Shown: in pieces, positions 1-12,330 of the stretch
Numbering within the stretch: position 1 is the stretch's first letter
Layout: the number at the start of each line of letters is the position of its first letter
Assembly: GCF_041296385.1 (NCBI RefSeq)
Contig: NC_091014.1
Span: 52,408,078-52,472,077, forward strand
Length of the DNA: 64,000 bases
Direction of reading: 5' to 3'
From: Aphelocoma coerulescens
Lineage: Eukaryota; Chordata; Aves; Passeriformes; Corvidae
Made by a program: the position numbers and the translations under genes
Notes under the pieces: model-generated
Told to the model about the DNA's origin: nothing
Seen by the model: only the letters and a program-made list of their open reading frames with translations
Database searches by the model: none

Positions 1-3000
1 ATAACTTTTTCTGCTGGTTTTCTGCCTGCAGTCACTGCGCAACAGGTTCTTTCCATCCCACCTTCTCCAGGATTTTATCAGCCCACATCAAATGGCTCCT
101 ACTGCAACACTATAGGCCTTCTCCCAAGAGGAGAACATTTCACAACCAAGAGATCATTGCTCATAAGAAGAGCTTCCTCTTCCCTCAATCTAATCCAATT
201 TAATCCAATTAGGCACCTTAAGACACCTGAATGCTTCCCCTGATCTGTGTGCAGGCAGTGGCTTGAGGAGTCAGACATTCTTCCCCGCCCCAGGATCTGC
301 CCATGCTGCACTGGCTCTTCCATGGTTTTCTGAAAGTGCTATTTTTTTTTTTTTCTGGAAATAGGAAAAGAGGGAACCCACAAACCTAAGAGAACTTACA
401 ACAAAATAATAAATATGGGTTTAGGAAGCAAAAAATAGATTTCTGATTTACAGGAAAAAATATGGCAAAGGGCTCCTTACACTAGGACCTTTCTCATTCA
501 CAAACCCCAAAGGATGTTGCTGCTGTCATTTATGAGGCAGGTTTGAAGCAGTGAACTTTTGACAAGAAGTTTCCATGGATTATGTCCCAGCAATAAGAGG
601 GCTATTAATTTGCTCAGCTCTCTGAAATGCCACCCACACATTATCCAATTAATTTGTCTGACACTCCTTTGTCTGAAACAGAGCAAAGGGATGAATCCTC
701 CTCCAAGCCTCTTGCTCCCTCAACACACATTTCAACCTATTTCTGTGATACTACTACTCTTCCCTTCCAATAGCAATCCCTCCACACCCTGACACACATT
801 TAAACACTGGCCGTGACCACTGCTCTCAAGAACTAGAGTCTATTGGAGGGAGAAGCCTGGGAGGAGATGTTCATCCACCTCCTGACCTGTTCATAACCTG
901 ACACTAAGTGGGGACGCACAGTTCCCCCAGCATGAGGCAGCAGCCACCCTCGGGGATCAGCTGGACCAAACCCTTGTCTCCACTTTTCACTAGAGGAATG
1001 AAAGATTTTTTTTTTTTAATGCATTGCCTTAGTTGGCTTTCACAAAACACTAGCAGAGCAAGGAGGGCTGTTTTAAGATTAACATCTAGATGGGTATTAA
1101 ACAGCTCTCCACATTCCAACTGACTGCAGCTAAGACCATCCCAAATAACCCTGAACACGATAAAATTAATAATCCAAACTACTTCCCAAACTCTTTGTTT
1201 GATAGCATTGCTATTTCCTTATCAGACAGAACAACTGCAAGTAAAGAATAAACATAAATCAGATGAGATTTGCTCTGGAAGAGTAAATTCCAGAATAAGA
1301 ACAAAACTTCAAGCACTGTGTTTTAAAGAATGGTGTGTTCAGTGCAGTAGATTTAATATTAAAAAAAACCTACTCCTGCTCTCACAAGTTAAATCACATC
1401 TTTAAGACAGACTTAACTTTGACTAAATGCAACAAGTCTAATTTTGATGAATTAAGACTGCCAGGAGATCAAACCCACCTTTTTTTAAGGGCCCAAGAGC
1501 TTTCCTAATAACAACACACAAAAAATTAAAAGCAAAAGAAACAGCCAACATCCAAAATATAAATCTCTGCCTTTTAAAACACCTTCACCTACCCAGAAAT
1601 CAGAGTGTCTACACTCACTGTGAGAAACTCAGGTGCTTCTGGAGGACCAGCCATCAGTGATAAACCCAGTGTCACCAGAGCACCTGCACCCTCTGTGCTG
1701 GAGAGGTCTCAGGCCCTAAAGCAGAGTGACATTACAGCAGAAAAAAAATCCCAGCCCAACCCAAGGCTAAAAAACGTCAACAAGGTATTACAAAACCAAA
1801 ACTGAGCCCACCAAGGGCTTCTGTTGCTTTCATCAGCCCAGGGCCTGAATACCTGGCAGAAAGGCAAGGGCTGGGCTTCAGCTGCTTCTCCCAGGTGGTG
1901 GCTCAGCTCTCCAGCACAAGAGGCTGCTCGTCCTCACACTCCTGGAGATGCTCTGAGAAACACAAAGCAGTGGAGATCCCAGCCTCAACAGAAACAACCT
2001 GTCTGTCCTGAACCCTGATGTGCTTTGGCCTCCAACCGACTCAAACCTCATGCTCCGATGTTACCCAGCAGCGCCTTGCCAGCAGGAAGATGCCCATGGC
2101 TGGTGGAGGAGTTTGTGCCAGGGCAGGAGGCAGAGCCTTTGGGCTCAGCACTGGGGCTCCCTGGTCACCCTTGTGCCCTGTCTGGAAGTATGAACCCAGT
2201 GAGCACTGACATCTCTGAGAACATCCACCACAAAAAATCAAAATCCACGCAACAGGTAATGAGGAGCCCCTCAGTCTGATTGGGAGAGGAACACCCATGA
2301 GACAACTTAAAAACCAAATGAAAGTCCTTTCAAAATTTCAAACCCTGAGACTAATCCATGCTAGAGCACAAAAAAAAAAAGCAGGATTGTCATACATTTT
2401 CCCCCTGCCTTCTCCAGGAAAATCCACCCCTGGAGCTGGGGAGGAAAGTGAAGCTCGTTTTCCTAAGTTACTCATCGCTCTGAATCACACCTCCCAGGGC
2501 ACACCTCAGTTTGGAGCCATCACTGGGTTCATCAATTCGTCTCAGTTTCCACGTGGAACCTGAGAACTCATTACGTGGTGCTTAAACAACAGAGAACACC
2601 ACCTTCAATGGGCACTATCAAACTTTATGAGCAATAATAACTAAGCCAAATGTGCTCTCACAGGGTAAATTCTTCTTTTATGACAAAAGAAAAAAAAGGA
2701 GTATAAATCCGGCCCCAAGCTACATGGCAAATCAGTGTCAATTAGAAATCTAAAAGTACTGATATAATTTTATCTCCCAGCTGCTAAACAAGGATATTTT
2801 GGACACCCCCAAAACTGAGCTCTTTTTGGGATTACAGCCTGCAGAGCAGTGACCTAAGGCAGGAGCTCATCTCCACCAGCCTACAGCACGGACCACACCG
2901 AGAAACGTCATTTTAAATGGGGTTTTCAGGAGCTGCTTCGTGTCGCCAAAAATATACATAAAATAGGCGTCACACGCAGGCGCTTCATTTTGCTGCACTT

Positions 3001-3752
3001 CAGTGGAAAACAGGGGTTTTCTCACAGATCTCAGCTGTGCCAGGGATGCAGTAAAGTTTTAGGATGACACGGAAAACGGGAAATTTAAGCAGTTAGAGCT
3101 GTTTCGATGCAGGATGGCTTAGAGGCTCGGCCTCCCACGGGCACTAGTGGCGGCACAGCTTCAGCCATCGTTCAGCACCTACTTTAAGCGAGCCACGAGG
3201 GAACGCGAGGGAAACGTGGGCAGTGTGGCTTGCCCCGCGAGTCTGCGGCAGGAGCAGGGGGACACGGTCATCACTTTCCCCGACCCCGTCCCAGGCCGGC
3301 CACCAGTGGGAGGGTGGGCTCGGCGGCTCGGACCCCCACATCCCCACCGCCCTCCTGCGGCTACGGCCTCGACTCCAGGCGTGGGGCAGCCCCACGAAAG
3401 TCGCTCAGAAGCGCTCCCCTAGCAGGGGAGACACGCGTGGCCGCTCGCCAGGCAAGCGCTGCCTGGGGGGACGCGCTCCGTCCCCCGCCTGTACGCAGCC
3501 GGGACTGGGGATCCCCGCTCCCCCCCGCGCCCGTGGAAGCCCGTACCGCGTGGGAAGCGCGCCCACCCTGCGCTCCCACTCCGCACTCGGGGAACACTCC
3601 AGAATCACGATCCAAGGACCACCCACCCACGCCTCCTACCCCAGCAGCCGCGGGCCTGCGCGGGAAGACCCGAGCGCTCCCCCCACCCACGCGTGAGGAG
3701 CCCACGCGCGCCGCCTCCACCCTACCACCCCGCTCCTTCCCGCGGCGCCCAC
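1..3752 (-). other. SREBF2: SREBF2 intron 1 (partial)
   Basis: This is intronic sequence of SREBF2 running from the exon-1 donor to the window edge. It is AT-richer to the left and becomes CpG-rich from about 3120. I see short poly-T and poly-A runs and no coding exon with usable splice sites. The host-intron microRNA miR-33 is known from a far downstream SREBF2 intron and is not expected here. Confidence 0.7.
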
Positions 3753-3834
3753 CGTCGATGTCGCCCAGGGTGAGCTCGTCGCCCAGCTCGGTCAGGGTCT
3801 CCATACTCTCGGCGGCCAGCTCGCCGCCCTCCAT
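3753..3834 (-). CDS. SREBF2: SREBF2 first coding exon (partial gene)
   Basis: This is the N-terminal coding exon of sterol regulatory element-binding protein 2, the membrane-bound bHLH-zip factor released by SCAP/S1P/S2P to activate cholesterol synthesis and LDL-receptor genes. The ATG at 3834 opens a 27-residue stretch starting MEGGELAAES and then METLTELGDELTLGDID, which matches the acidic activation segment of vertebrate SREBP-2. The exon leaves the frame at a GT donor (3752-3751) after one base of the next codon. An upstream in-frame ATG at 3867 exists, but its extension is GC-rich and unlike the family, so 3834 is preferred. All other exons (bHLH-zip, two membrane segments, regulatory domain) lie to the left of base 1, outside the window. 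Confidence 0.9.
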
Positions 3835-3998
3835 CACGCAGGGCCCGCCGCCGACCCGGGCGCTCAAGCGGACGCTGCTGTCGCTGCCGGCGGGCGCCGC
3901 CGACCCCGCGCCATCTTGGGCCGGCCCGCGGCCCCGCCCCCGCGGCCCCGGCGCGCGCGCCCCCCGCGGTTTGTTGTCAATGGGACCAGGTCGCCCCC

Positions 3999-4093
3999 GG
4001 CCAATCGGCGGCCGCGGCGGCGCGTGGTGTGATGGCGCGTCAGCGATCAGCAGCTGCCATTAGCATAGCCCGCCCCGCCCCCGCGCGCCCAAT
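3999..4093 (-). promoter_or_regulatory. SREBF2: SRE-like site with two CCAAT boxes upstream of SREBF2
   Basis: On the minus strand, 4033-4024 reads ATCACACCAC, one mismatch from the LDL-receptor SRE-1 (ATCACCCCAC). CCAAT pentamers lie on the plus strand at 4001-4005 and 4089-4093. SRE plus NF-Y (CCAAT) pairs are the established arrangement for sterol-regulated promoters, including SREBF2 autoregulation. The motifs are seen directly; binding is inferred. Confidence 0.6.
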
Positions 4094-4398
4094 ATTCATG
4101 AGGGGGCGGGGCCGCCCGCGCGGGGGAGCGGCACCGCCGCCGCCGCCGCCTCCGCTGCCCACGGGAAACGCGGCCGGGGCAGGGTTCGCGACCCGGGATG
4201 CCGCCAGGATGCCCGGCGGAAAGGCCAGCTGCAAGGCGGCGGTGGGTAGGGCATGGGCCTTGTCCTTCCCTCCGCAGCGCCCACGGACCCTCACCTCCTG
4301 AGAGGCCAGCCTCGACGCGCTCTGGCGCACACCCGCTCCCAGCAGGAACGGGAGCAAGAGCCAGGATTCTTCTACTTAAAAAAAATAATAAAGTCAAT

Positions 4399-4404
4399 TT
4401 TATT
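4399..4404 (-). terminator. CCDC134: Candidate CCDC134 polyadenylation signal
   Basis: AATAAA on the minus strand lies about 1.2 kb past the CCDC134 stop and directly before the SREBF2 CpG island. A plus-strand AATAAA lies close by at 4387-4392. I see no other strong minus-strand signal between here and the stop. Use as the real 3' end is inferred. Confidence 0.4.
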
Positions 4405-5603
4405 CGAGAAAAACCAAATGCGCCCATTGCCACCCCCTCCCCCCACTGGAGGGACTTGGCTCTGCTGTTAAAAAATTCGGGACGTTTCCCTTTCCTCCAA
4501 GGCTGTGATGCCACCAGCCCGACAGAGAGCACCTGCTCCTTGGAGAAGACCCCTGTGCAAGAGCTTGCTCTGGTGCGAGGCCATCAGCGTCGGTGAGAAA
4601 TCACAGGGTGGCTGTGTCGGGTCCTGGGGCCAGCCCCTCACCTCTGCCCCCACGGCAGCCCAAACACCCGGTGGAGCGTCACAGCCCCTCAGCTGGCACC
4701 CTCCCTCCTTCGGCCCTGCTATCGCCACATGCCCTCATCTGGCTGTTCCCCTGACAAGGGGCTTCGGGGACTCATTTAGAGAGGATGAGCCCCAAAGAGG
4801 AGGGATGGGTCATGGGGGGCAGGACAGGCTCTCAGTAGCTCGGGGCTGGTTCCCCAGCATCTTCAGCATCAGCACTGCTTGCACCCATTGGCTGCAAAGA
4901 GGCCAAGTACCGAAATACCTCCTGTCCAAAAGTTCACTGGGTGTTTGCCTCTCTGCGGGAATGCCCTGCAGTGGCCACGGGATGCCATCGGCCAGGAACA
5001 CCTGCTATCGGCATTTTCAACTACGTCTGGACACTGAAATGCATGTTGCTCGGTGAAACAGCCGCTGGGAAAAGGGGAGGGCTGATGTGGCAGAGGTAGC
5101 AGCTGTGCAGAGACCAGGTAGAACCCAGTGGGGGGTGCCAATGAGATCACTCATTTAACAAAACGAAAACCAAAACTGAGAGAAGCAGCATTGCTCATGA
5201 GGCTGTTTGGTGTGATGCGCTCCCCAGCCCACCCATGTCGGAGGAGGCACGTTCAGCGTGGGGTGTGCTGTGGTGAGGAACAATCACTGGGCTCCACCAG
5301 GGGCATGTCCCCCACACCCTACATCCCCACAGGCAGCAACACCCTGACCAGGGGATGGCCCCACTGCTTTCCTGTCTGTGCTTTACCTCTGGAGAAGGGG
5401 TACCCCACTTAAGCCCCATTGGGGCAACCCACCAGCACCACCACCCAACCTCCACTGAACGAAAAGGAAAGGCAACAAAACAAAACCCACGGCACAAATG
5501 GAAAGGAAACTGCCAGGCACTGGCCCAAAACTGCCGAGAAGGAAGCAAGCCACTCTGTGTCCCAGTGGTGCCACCCCCACTGCAAGGTGCAAGTCCCCGC
5601 GTG
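4405..5603 (-). other. CCDC134: Probable CCDC134 3' UTR
   Basis: This stretch lies between the CCDC134 stop and the candidate polyadenylation signal. It is GC-moderate, with several chance open frames on both strands. None shows recognisable protein sequence or splice-phase support. Confidence 0.4.
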
Positions 5604-8224
5604 CTACAGCTCTGACTGGGAGCGGGAGATGCGTGGGCCCTTGCGGATCTCCTTCCGCTTTTCCTCCTTCTTCCTCCTCTTCTCCTCATCCCGCAGCGCC
5701 TTCTGAAAGGTGTCAGCACTGGGGAAAAACTGTGGGTTGACAGCAAGGGGTCAGCATGGAGGAGCACCCACAGCCTCTCAGAGGCACAACCCCTCCAAAC
5801 CCACCAAAGCCAACATACAAGCCTCACAGTCCAGGGAGCTTTGAGGACAGATGTAGCATGAGGCGAATAGAGTCTCAACCATGAGGCAGGTGGCCACAGA
5901 ATGGGAAAGAGGGCACCAGGTGCCCAAAGTAGACCACAGATGGGGAATTCAGTGTTTGTGTTTCAGCCATGCTTACTCAGTGAGAGGGGCTTTTGGCCAT
6001 TCCCCACAAGCCACCCATTCCATTCCCCAGCCAGTTGTCTGGAGCTGCAACAGGGATGGGGAAGCACACGAGGCAAGCTGGCAGCATTGCCATCTTACCT
6101 CTGACTGGTCCGTTTTAAAGGGATTGCGGTAATCCGGCGATTTCTCACTGATTCCGAGCTCCTGAGCCATCTGCAGAGCAAAGGGGAGACCTCACTGGGG
6201 AGTGGCACCTCCCACTCACATCCCCCAGCTGTGACCAGAGTCCCCTACTCTCCCACCAGTCCCATCTATGCTCTATGCTCTTCCCCCATCCCTCAGCTCA
6301 AGGACAGCCCCCAGACACTGAGGGCCCCTGCCTTCCTTTTACCCCAAAACCCTCACCCCCCCTGGCCTAGCAGGAGTGAGGGGTCATGGCAGGGGGGATG
6401 AAGAGCCGTACCAGCCGCAGGACCTGGGAGTGGGGTCCCTGCTCGAACACACCCGTCAGGTTGCAGAAGCCAATGCCCCAGCGGATGAGGCTGTTCCAGT
6501 TGGAGTTGCGGTCAAAGTAGTGGTGCACAATCTTGGGGAAGCGCAGGACGACGTCCCCGAAGAAGGCAGTGTTCTCCACCACGTGGGAGTATGCTGTGGG
6601 GACAGCCACCAGCCCCATCAGCACAGCGGCCCCATCCCACTGGCACTCGTGTTCCTGCCCTGAGGTGGGGATGCTGAGGGCAGACCAATAGGCTCCCCAG
6701 TATGAACTGGTCAGAGAGGCAGCAACAGGGTCCCCAACAGACAAGGACCAGCCCAGGTCTGGTCTGGACACACAAGGGTTTTGTACCTACCCCAGCACTG
6801 ATCCCAGAAAGAATGTCTGTGGTGCACCAGAGCACCATAAAAAGGAGAGGTGTAAAAACCAGAGAGGACCTACCATCCTTTATCTTCTCGTCCTGAGGGA
6901 AGGGCCCATCAGGAGGCACGTCAGCGGCGATGAGCACAGCACGGGAGTCCTCCAGCACCTGCCAGAGCCCTTGGTTACCGCCCTGTCCTGCCAGCCCCGC
7001 CTCGTACCCTGGAGGTGCTGCCACAGCTGCCCCACTTTGAAACCCCATGGCACCCTCCCTTCAGGTCCTAAAGCTCACTTGCCACACACTCCACAGAAGC
7101 CCCCAACCCTTCCCATTTCTGCCCACCCTTGTGGGCACAGAGTGCAGCCTGCACTGTGGCTTACTTTGAAGAGTCCCTTGAGCATGATGTCAATGATTTT
7201 GTACTGCTGGTTGATGTCATTGAGCTCAATCAAGTTCTTCAGAGCATTCATCTGGTCCTTGCGCTTCACCTCAAACAGCTTCTTATCTGCACTGCTGTCA
7301 AGGGCACTGTCGACACTCTCCCACCACACTGCTGCTCTCCCCCCTCCACCGGGCCCCCAGCACCATCCCAGCCCCCCCCAGTTCTCTTTGAGGTGTTTGA
7401 CGGCTGGGTGGCAGCACCTCAGCCAGGATGAAACACAGATTTACAGTGAACCCCTTGCCCAAACACCCCAGCAGGTGGGTTAAGCACCCTTAACAATGCT
7501 GGGAGCTTGTGGAGAGCTTTCTGCTTGCCAGTCTGTGCTCTGGCTGATGGCCTGGAAGAGGAACATGAACTGCCACCTTCCCCATGTATCTCCACATACT
7601 CATTATCTTTTCATTCTTTGCCTGTTCACCAGGGGATGCTGCTGCATGCTAAGAAGGGCTTGCATTAGCCCACCTCCTCATGGGCAAAAAGTGCCTGTGG
7701 CACAGAGGAGACCAAGTGCCACAAGCCCAGGAGCCCTCTTCCACCATCCCAGCTGGTGACCCCAAAGCACTGAGATGTGCAGGCATGCTCTGCCTCCTGG
7801 CTGGCCATGCCACTTCCAAGAGCAGACTGGGAAATGTGCTCAGTGCCCAGCACAATGGAGCAGAAAGAAGAACAGCAGGCATCACTGCCATTTCTGCTCC
7901 TACACCAAGCCAGGCAATTGGTTAGCAAACCCAGGAGCTTGGCTAAAGCCCATCTACAGAGGGGCAAAGCAGCAACTTCCCAGTGCTTCTGGATCCTCTC
8001 TTTTCCACTTCCTTGTGCCCCTTTCCATGGTCTCTGACCCCTTCCCTGTGCATGAGCTCCCTCCAGCCTCTGTAGCCATTAGTGCACATGTGTGTCATGA
8101 GGGGCAGGCTGCAGAGGATACAGATTTCCAAGCCAGAATCTACTCTCTGTTTCGCCAGGTCTGTGAAGCTGCCCTGGGACAGCAGCAATGACAGCAGAAA
8201 GGGGCAGATGATGAGAAAATCCAT
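5604..8224 (-). CDS. CCDC134: CCDC134, ER/secretory coiled-coil protein, six coding exons
   Basis: The coding exons are 8224-8122, 7286-7165, 6958-6874, 6593-6412, 6170-6099 and 5729-5604 (stop TAG at 5606-5604). They total 690 nt, giving 229 residues, the same length as human CCDC134. The protein starts [19 protein letters not shown], a signal peptide. It continues through the family core ([45 protein letters not shown]) with an N-glycosylation sequon NLT, and ends in a basic helix followed by the tail ...SRSQSEL. The QSEL end acts as a KDEL-like ER retention signal in this family. Family roles reported are MAPK modulation, nuclear ADA2a binding, and ER quality control of GRP94 glycosylation. 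All intron phases agree (1, 0, 1, 0, 0). It is transcribed in tandem with SREBF2, lying just upstream of it. Confidence 0.95.
8122..8224 (-). CDS. CCDC134: CCDC134 first coding exon (signal peptide)
   Basis: The ATG at 8224 is followed by a hydrophobic stretch ([13 protein letters not shown]) and then polar residues up to GLEI, where a GT donor (8121-8120) splits a Tyr codon. The next exon resumes at 7286 with AT, restoring Tyr-Lys-Lys. This start gives the normal family length. Confidence 0.93.
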
Positions 8225-11200
8225 GTTGCCTGCTGCAGCCTGGAAGAAAACAGACCAACAAAACCAATGACCAGTGAGGAGGCTTACCAAAAGGAGAAGT
8301 CACACAAGCCACTTGGGACTGATGGCACACTGCCCTCGACACCAGGGTCCTTGCCCACCTCTCCCCATGAGCGGTCTGAGGAATACAGTGGCCAGAGCAG
8401 AGCCACATGGTGATGCTGCAGCCAGCCTGCTCTCCCCTGCAAGAGAAGCCCTGGTCTCCCTCTTCTCTCTACCTGCCTGCACTGCCAGCCCCCAGGGATC
8501 TGACCAAGCACTGACTCAGCAGAAAAATTAAGTCCTACCCTTGTTTCCAAAAATAACAGCTAGCTTTTTGCTGGGTTTGCGAGGCAGAGCAGCCCAACAA
8601 CCAAAACAGCAGGTCTGGAAGGAAGAGAAGGATCACCGAGGGGCTGAAGTCCATCTCTCCTTCAAGTGCCAGGTTCAACCAGTTCAGCAACCTCCCTTCA
8701 GCCCTTGGAGTGCTGGTACCTGGACCCTTTCCCTCACTACAAGCTGGGTGCCAGCTGCGGGCCCCACACCAAAAAGCAACAGTTGGCTGACCTGGTGGTA
8801 ACTTCTCCCTCCCTCCAAACAAGTCCCTTCCCAGGCAGTGTCTGAGGCTTTGCTGGGATGCTCTTGGGCAGAGCTGCTCCTGACCACAAAGGTCCCTCAG
8901 ACAAAGTCAACGGCTGGAGGAAAAGGTCCTTGAGAATGAGGACCCTCTTGGCCAGTCTGTGCCTGGAAAAGGAGAGCAGTACTTCAGTCCCAGACAGCAG
9001 AACTCAGCCTGTCAGGAGGCATGAGATTTCCACACAGCTGAGCACAGGCCACTGGCAATTACAGAAGCAACAGCTTCCTCAGAGGCATCGTCTGAGCCAC
9101 CTCCTGCTCCCAAGGGAAAGGCAGATGTGTAAGGCCACCACTATGACCCACTGCCCTCTTGAGTCTGAGTTTGCCTGCCCAGCCAAACCCGTCTCTGCAA
9201 TGCCCTAACACTGAAACTAAAACAAATCCCTTCTTGTTTTTTTCTTGTTGCTTTTCTTTTTTAAACAAATACAATTTCTTCAACTCCAGGCCCATGAAAG
9301 AGACAAAACAGACAGCACCAACAGCTCTCCCAGCCCTGCACGGATCAGCAGCAGTTCCCACCATGTACCTCCTGCTGAGGCCAAGCCAAGCATCTTCATG
9401 CCCCCAGCACAGGCAGGGGAACAGTGTCAGGCAAACATGAGAAACCCTCTGAAATGTTTTGCTGTTGTGCTTTGTAAAAGGCAGCACCCCTGGAAGGGAA
9501 CAGACCAGAGTAAATACAACCAGTTACTGAAGAAGACACGGCTGCCCCTGGTGTGGGCTCAGCAACATGCTCCATGTTTCTGACACAGTGCAGAGCCAGC
9601 ATGGCAGCACAAATCCCCAAGCCAGGCTTGGGGTCTGTCCCCTCTGCCCACTGTGGTGTGAGGCTTAAGCCATATTCCAGCCATCCTAAATGCCACAAAG
9701 CACACCAACAAGCCAAGGCTGAAAGGAAAATTCTCCAGCCCAGGCAAACAGATGTTCTTTCTGCTAGACCTACCAGCCTGGTCAGCTTCCAAGAGACTGC
9801 TTCACCCTGCCAAAAACCATGACCCAAGGACCCAGGGCCTGGTTCAGCGAGGTGGTACAGGTCTCCCCCCTCTGCAGAGCCCCCCACAGCTGCTCACTCC
9901 CTCCCAAGCTCTTGGGGAGGAGGAAGTGCAGCAATGCAAGAGCACAAAGAGTGATAGCCCTGGGACTCAGGCTCCTGTGTTTGCCCCTCGGATCAGACAT
10001 ACCACCATCAGGACTAGGCTGGCTATTTGCCATGCTCATGGAGAGCTGGAAAGAGACATTGGAGGCAGCGAGTGGCCTCCAGAGCAGGCTGGATGGCAAA
10101 GAGTAGAAATGCTGCTCACAACAGCTCTGCCGTGTTGCCCATGGCAGTCCAAGCATGCCTGGTTAGGGCAGGGACTGCTGCATCCTGTTTCCAACATCAG
10201 AATGGGGGGGCTGGAGAATGTTCTGCAGGTGATACAAGGGGGAAGATGAGCTGCAAAAAACCCTGGCGAAAGCACCAGCAGAGCAGAGCACAGCTCTGGG
10301 CCAAAGCAGCTGCCAACCAGCCGGTTGCTGCAGCACAAGGTCCACCGGCCTGCCTGGCTGCTTCGGAACAATGATGGGCTTCATCAGATACACAACAGCA
10401 GATGCTGTGGTATAGATGGCCAATGCTTTCAATTAAAATGAAATTCAGATCCTCCTACACCAGCCCTAAAGATTGTCCCATAGGACAAGGTCAGAAGTAG
10501 AGGACTGGAGAACCACATCATACCAGAAGCTCATCACCTTTTCATCTCATCTGCTCGCACTCATTCTTACATCAAAGCTATTTACTTGCCATTGTCCATC
10601 ACAGCTGAAATATGCCAGTGAAAATGAAAGCAGGGCCCAGTTGTTTCTCTCACACACAGGAAGTTGAGGCTGCTGATGCCATGTGGGACCACCTCAGATT
10701 TATTTCCTTTCGCTGCCCTGGCAATTTCACCCCATTTTAACAGCAGAGGACATGCCTTCCTCTCCAAGCCACACTGTGTAAGTGTAGAGATGCCAAAGCT
10801 CCTTACAGATGTTCATCCATGCTTTCGCCATGAACACTCTCTCGTGTCTTCACACCCGCTAAGGGATGAGATGAGACAGAAACACTGCAGAGCTGCTCCT
10901 CTCTTCCCTTCCTGCTCCTCCCTGAATTGATTTCTGCCAAAGACAGCTCTGCCTGCTGCTCCCAGAGCAGTCCAGGGAGCCAGGGCCCAGCCTGATGCTA
11001 CAGATGGAAAGGAGTTTCCACCAACATCGCCTTGCAGCTCTGGCCAGCTGGCCGTTTCAGCAGCAAGCCTACCAGTCTGTCTCACTGTCTCCCAACCTCT
11101 TAATTTAGATGTGTTTTTCCAAAGACATGACAACAGATGCCGTGTTATAGATGGTTAGTACTTCCCATTAAAATGTTTTCAATTACTTTATAAATTTTCC

Positions 11201-12330
11201 TGCAGGAGCCTCATCTGAACCAAGCATCCCTGAGATTTATTCACTTAATGAGCTTGCAAGGCAGAACCAAGCTGCAATGCTTTGGTTCCCAGGAGAGACT
11301 TCTGCACAAACCACCCCCCCCTCCCCACCTCCCCTCTGCAGGCACTGAAATGTAGGGGGGAAAGCATCATCCTTTGCCAAGAGAACACTGTGGTAAAACA
11401 AGGAATGAAAACTCCCTGCCCCACGAATGCATTCCTGAGCTGCTCCTCCAACAACCAGATGAAGATTAATCTCTTGTTACAGCTGAACCAAAAGCTTCAG
11501 AAGTGAAACACCGCTGCTCAGACTCCTCTAGGACATATCTATATGGGGCTTACAGAACCAGCTGCTTCAGTTGAAACAGCACTGGCCATTTACATCTGCT
11601 CGTCTCCAAAGTCCCCCAACCACCAAGCCCAGAAGCTCGCGTACCACAGGGTTCTGTAGCCCCGATTTCCTGCTGTGATTTACAGCAGGAACGGGTCAAT
11701 CCCAGGCTACCCTGGTGCCTCGCGTCCTGCCGGAGGGGTTCAGAAGCACCCTGAGGGGCTCGGGCAGCCGCCGGCTCCGGGAGATGGGATTCTCCTGCAA
11801 GCTGCGCTGAAAGTAACGGCAACCACACAGGGACGGTGGAGTGCAAAGGGGATTAGCCGAGCCTACCCCGGCCGCGCTGCGGGAAACCCACCCGGAGCCG
11901 TGTCCAAGCGGACGTAGCAGGAGGGACACGAGAGGATGCGAACCCTCGGGGCGGGACGGCAGCTCCCCGGAGCCGCGGCGGCCCGCTCCTCCCGCGACTC
12001 CAGCGCGGGACAAGGAGGAGCAGGGCGAGCAGGCGGCGACGGCAGGCAGAGCCCGTCGGGCACAGCCCTTTAACCCAGCGTCCAGCGAGGTGCCCCGGGA
12101 CCGCACTGCCCGCCCCGCTCATCGGCCACCCCGGCTGCCCGGGAGGGAGTGCCCCTCGCAGGTCTCGCTCGGGGAGCACCGGACACCTCCGCCCCGTCCC
12201 CCGGTGCCCCCGGAGCGGCCCCAGGGCTGCTCCCGCCCTTCCCTCCTGCCCCGCCACGGCCGGGCAGCTCCCCCCCCGGCCCCGCTGGGACTCCCGGGGC
12301 GGGGAAGGCTCCCGGGCGGCGCGGCCGGTC
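8225..12330 (-). other. CCDC134: Probable CCDC134 5' intron
   Basis: The sequence between the signal-peptide exon and the CpG island at about 12 kb is interpreted as the first intron of CCDC134, because no other promoter lies between. It contains a pair of diverged local repeats (10391-10440 and 11131-11175) and many short open frames with no family resemblance. I see no coding exon in it. Confidence 0.5.
10391..11175. repeat. Pair of diverged direct repeats in CCDC134 intron
   Basis: Segments 10391-10440 and 11131-11175 share ACAACAG, then GATGC-GTG, then TATAGATGG and ATTAAAATG in the same order. They are about 740 bp apart. They may be two remnants of one repeat family or an old local duplication. 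Confidence 0.5.

Larger units (their letters stand above)
3120..4340. promoter_or_regulatory. SREBF2: CpG island and promoter of SREBF2
   Basis: The region is dense in CpG and GC boxes (for example 4071-4083 and 4102-4111) and spans the first SREBF2 coding exon and its upstream flank. It includes a short CCG run at about 4133-4151. No TATA box is evident. The transcription start is inferred to lie between 3840 and about 4000, because the CCAAT and SRE-like sites fall just upstream of that. Confidence 0.75.

Noticed and set aside
1..3752. Possible miR-33 in SREBF2
   Set aside because: miR-33 is known from a late SREBF2 intron; only intron 1 is in this window and I saw no such hairpin.
3230..4063. 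Long open frame (277 codons, plus strand) in the SREBF2 CpG island
   Set aside because: GC-rich, stop-poor island sequence with low-complexity Pro/Arg/Ala content; it runs antisense over the true SREBF2 exon.
5195..5878. 227-codon minus-strand frame over the CCDC134 last exon
   Set aside because: It is a shadow in another frame; the real last exon is 5604-5729 in the frame ending QSEL.
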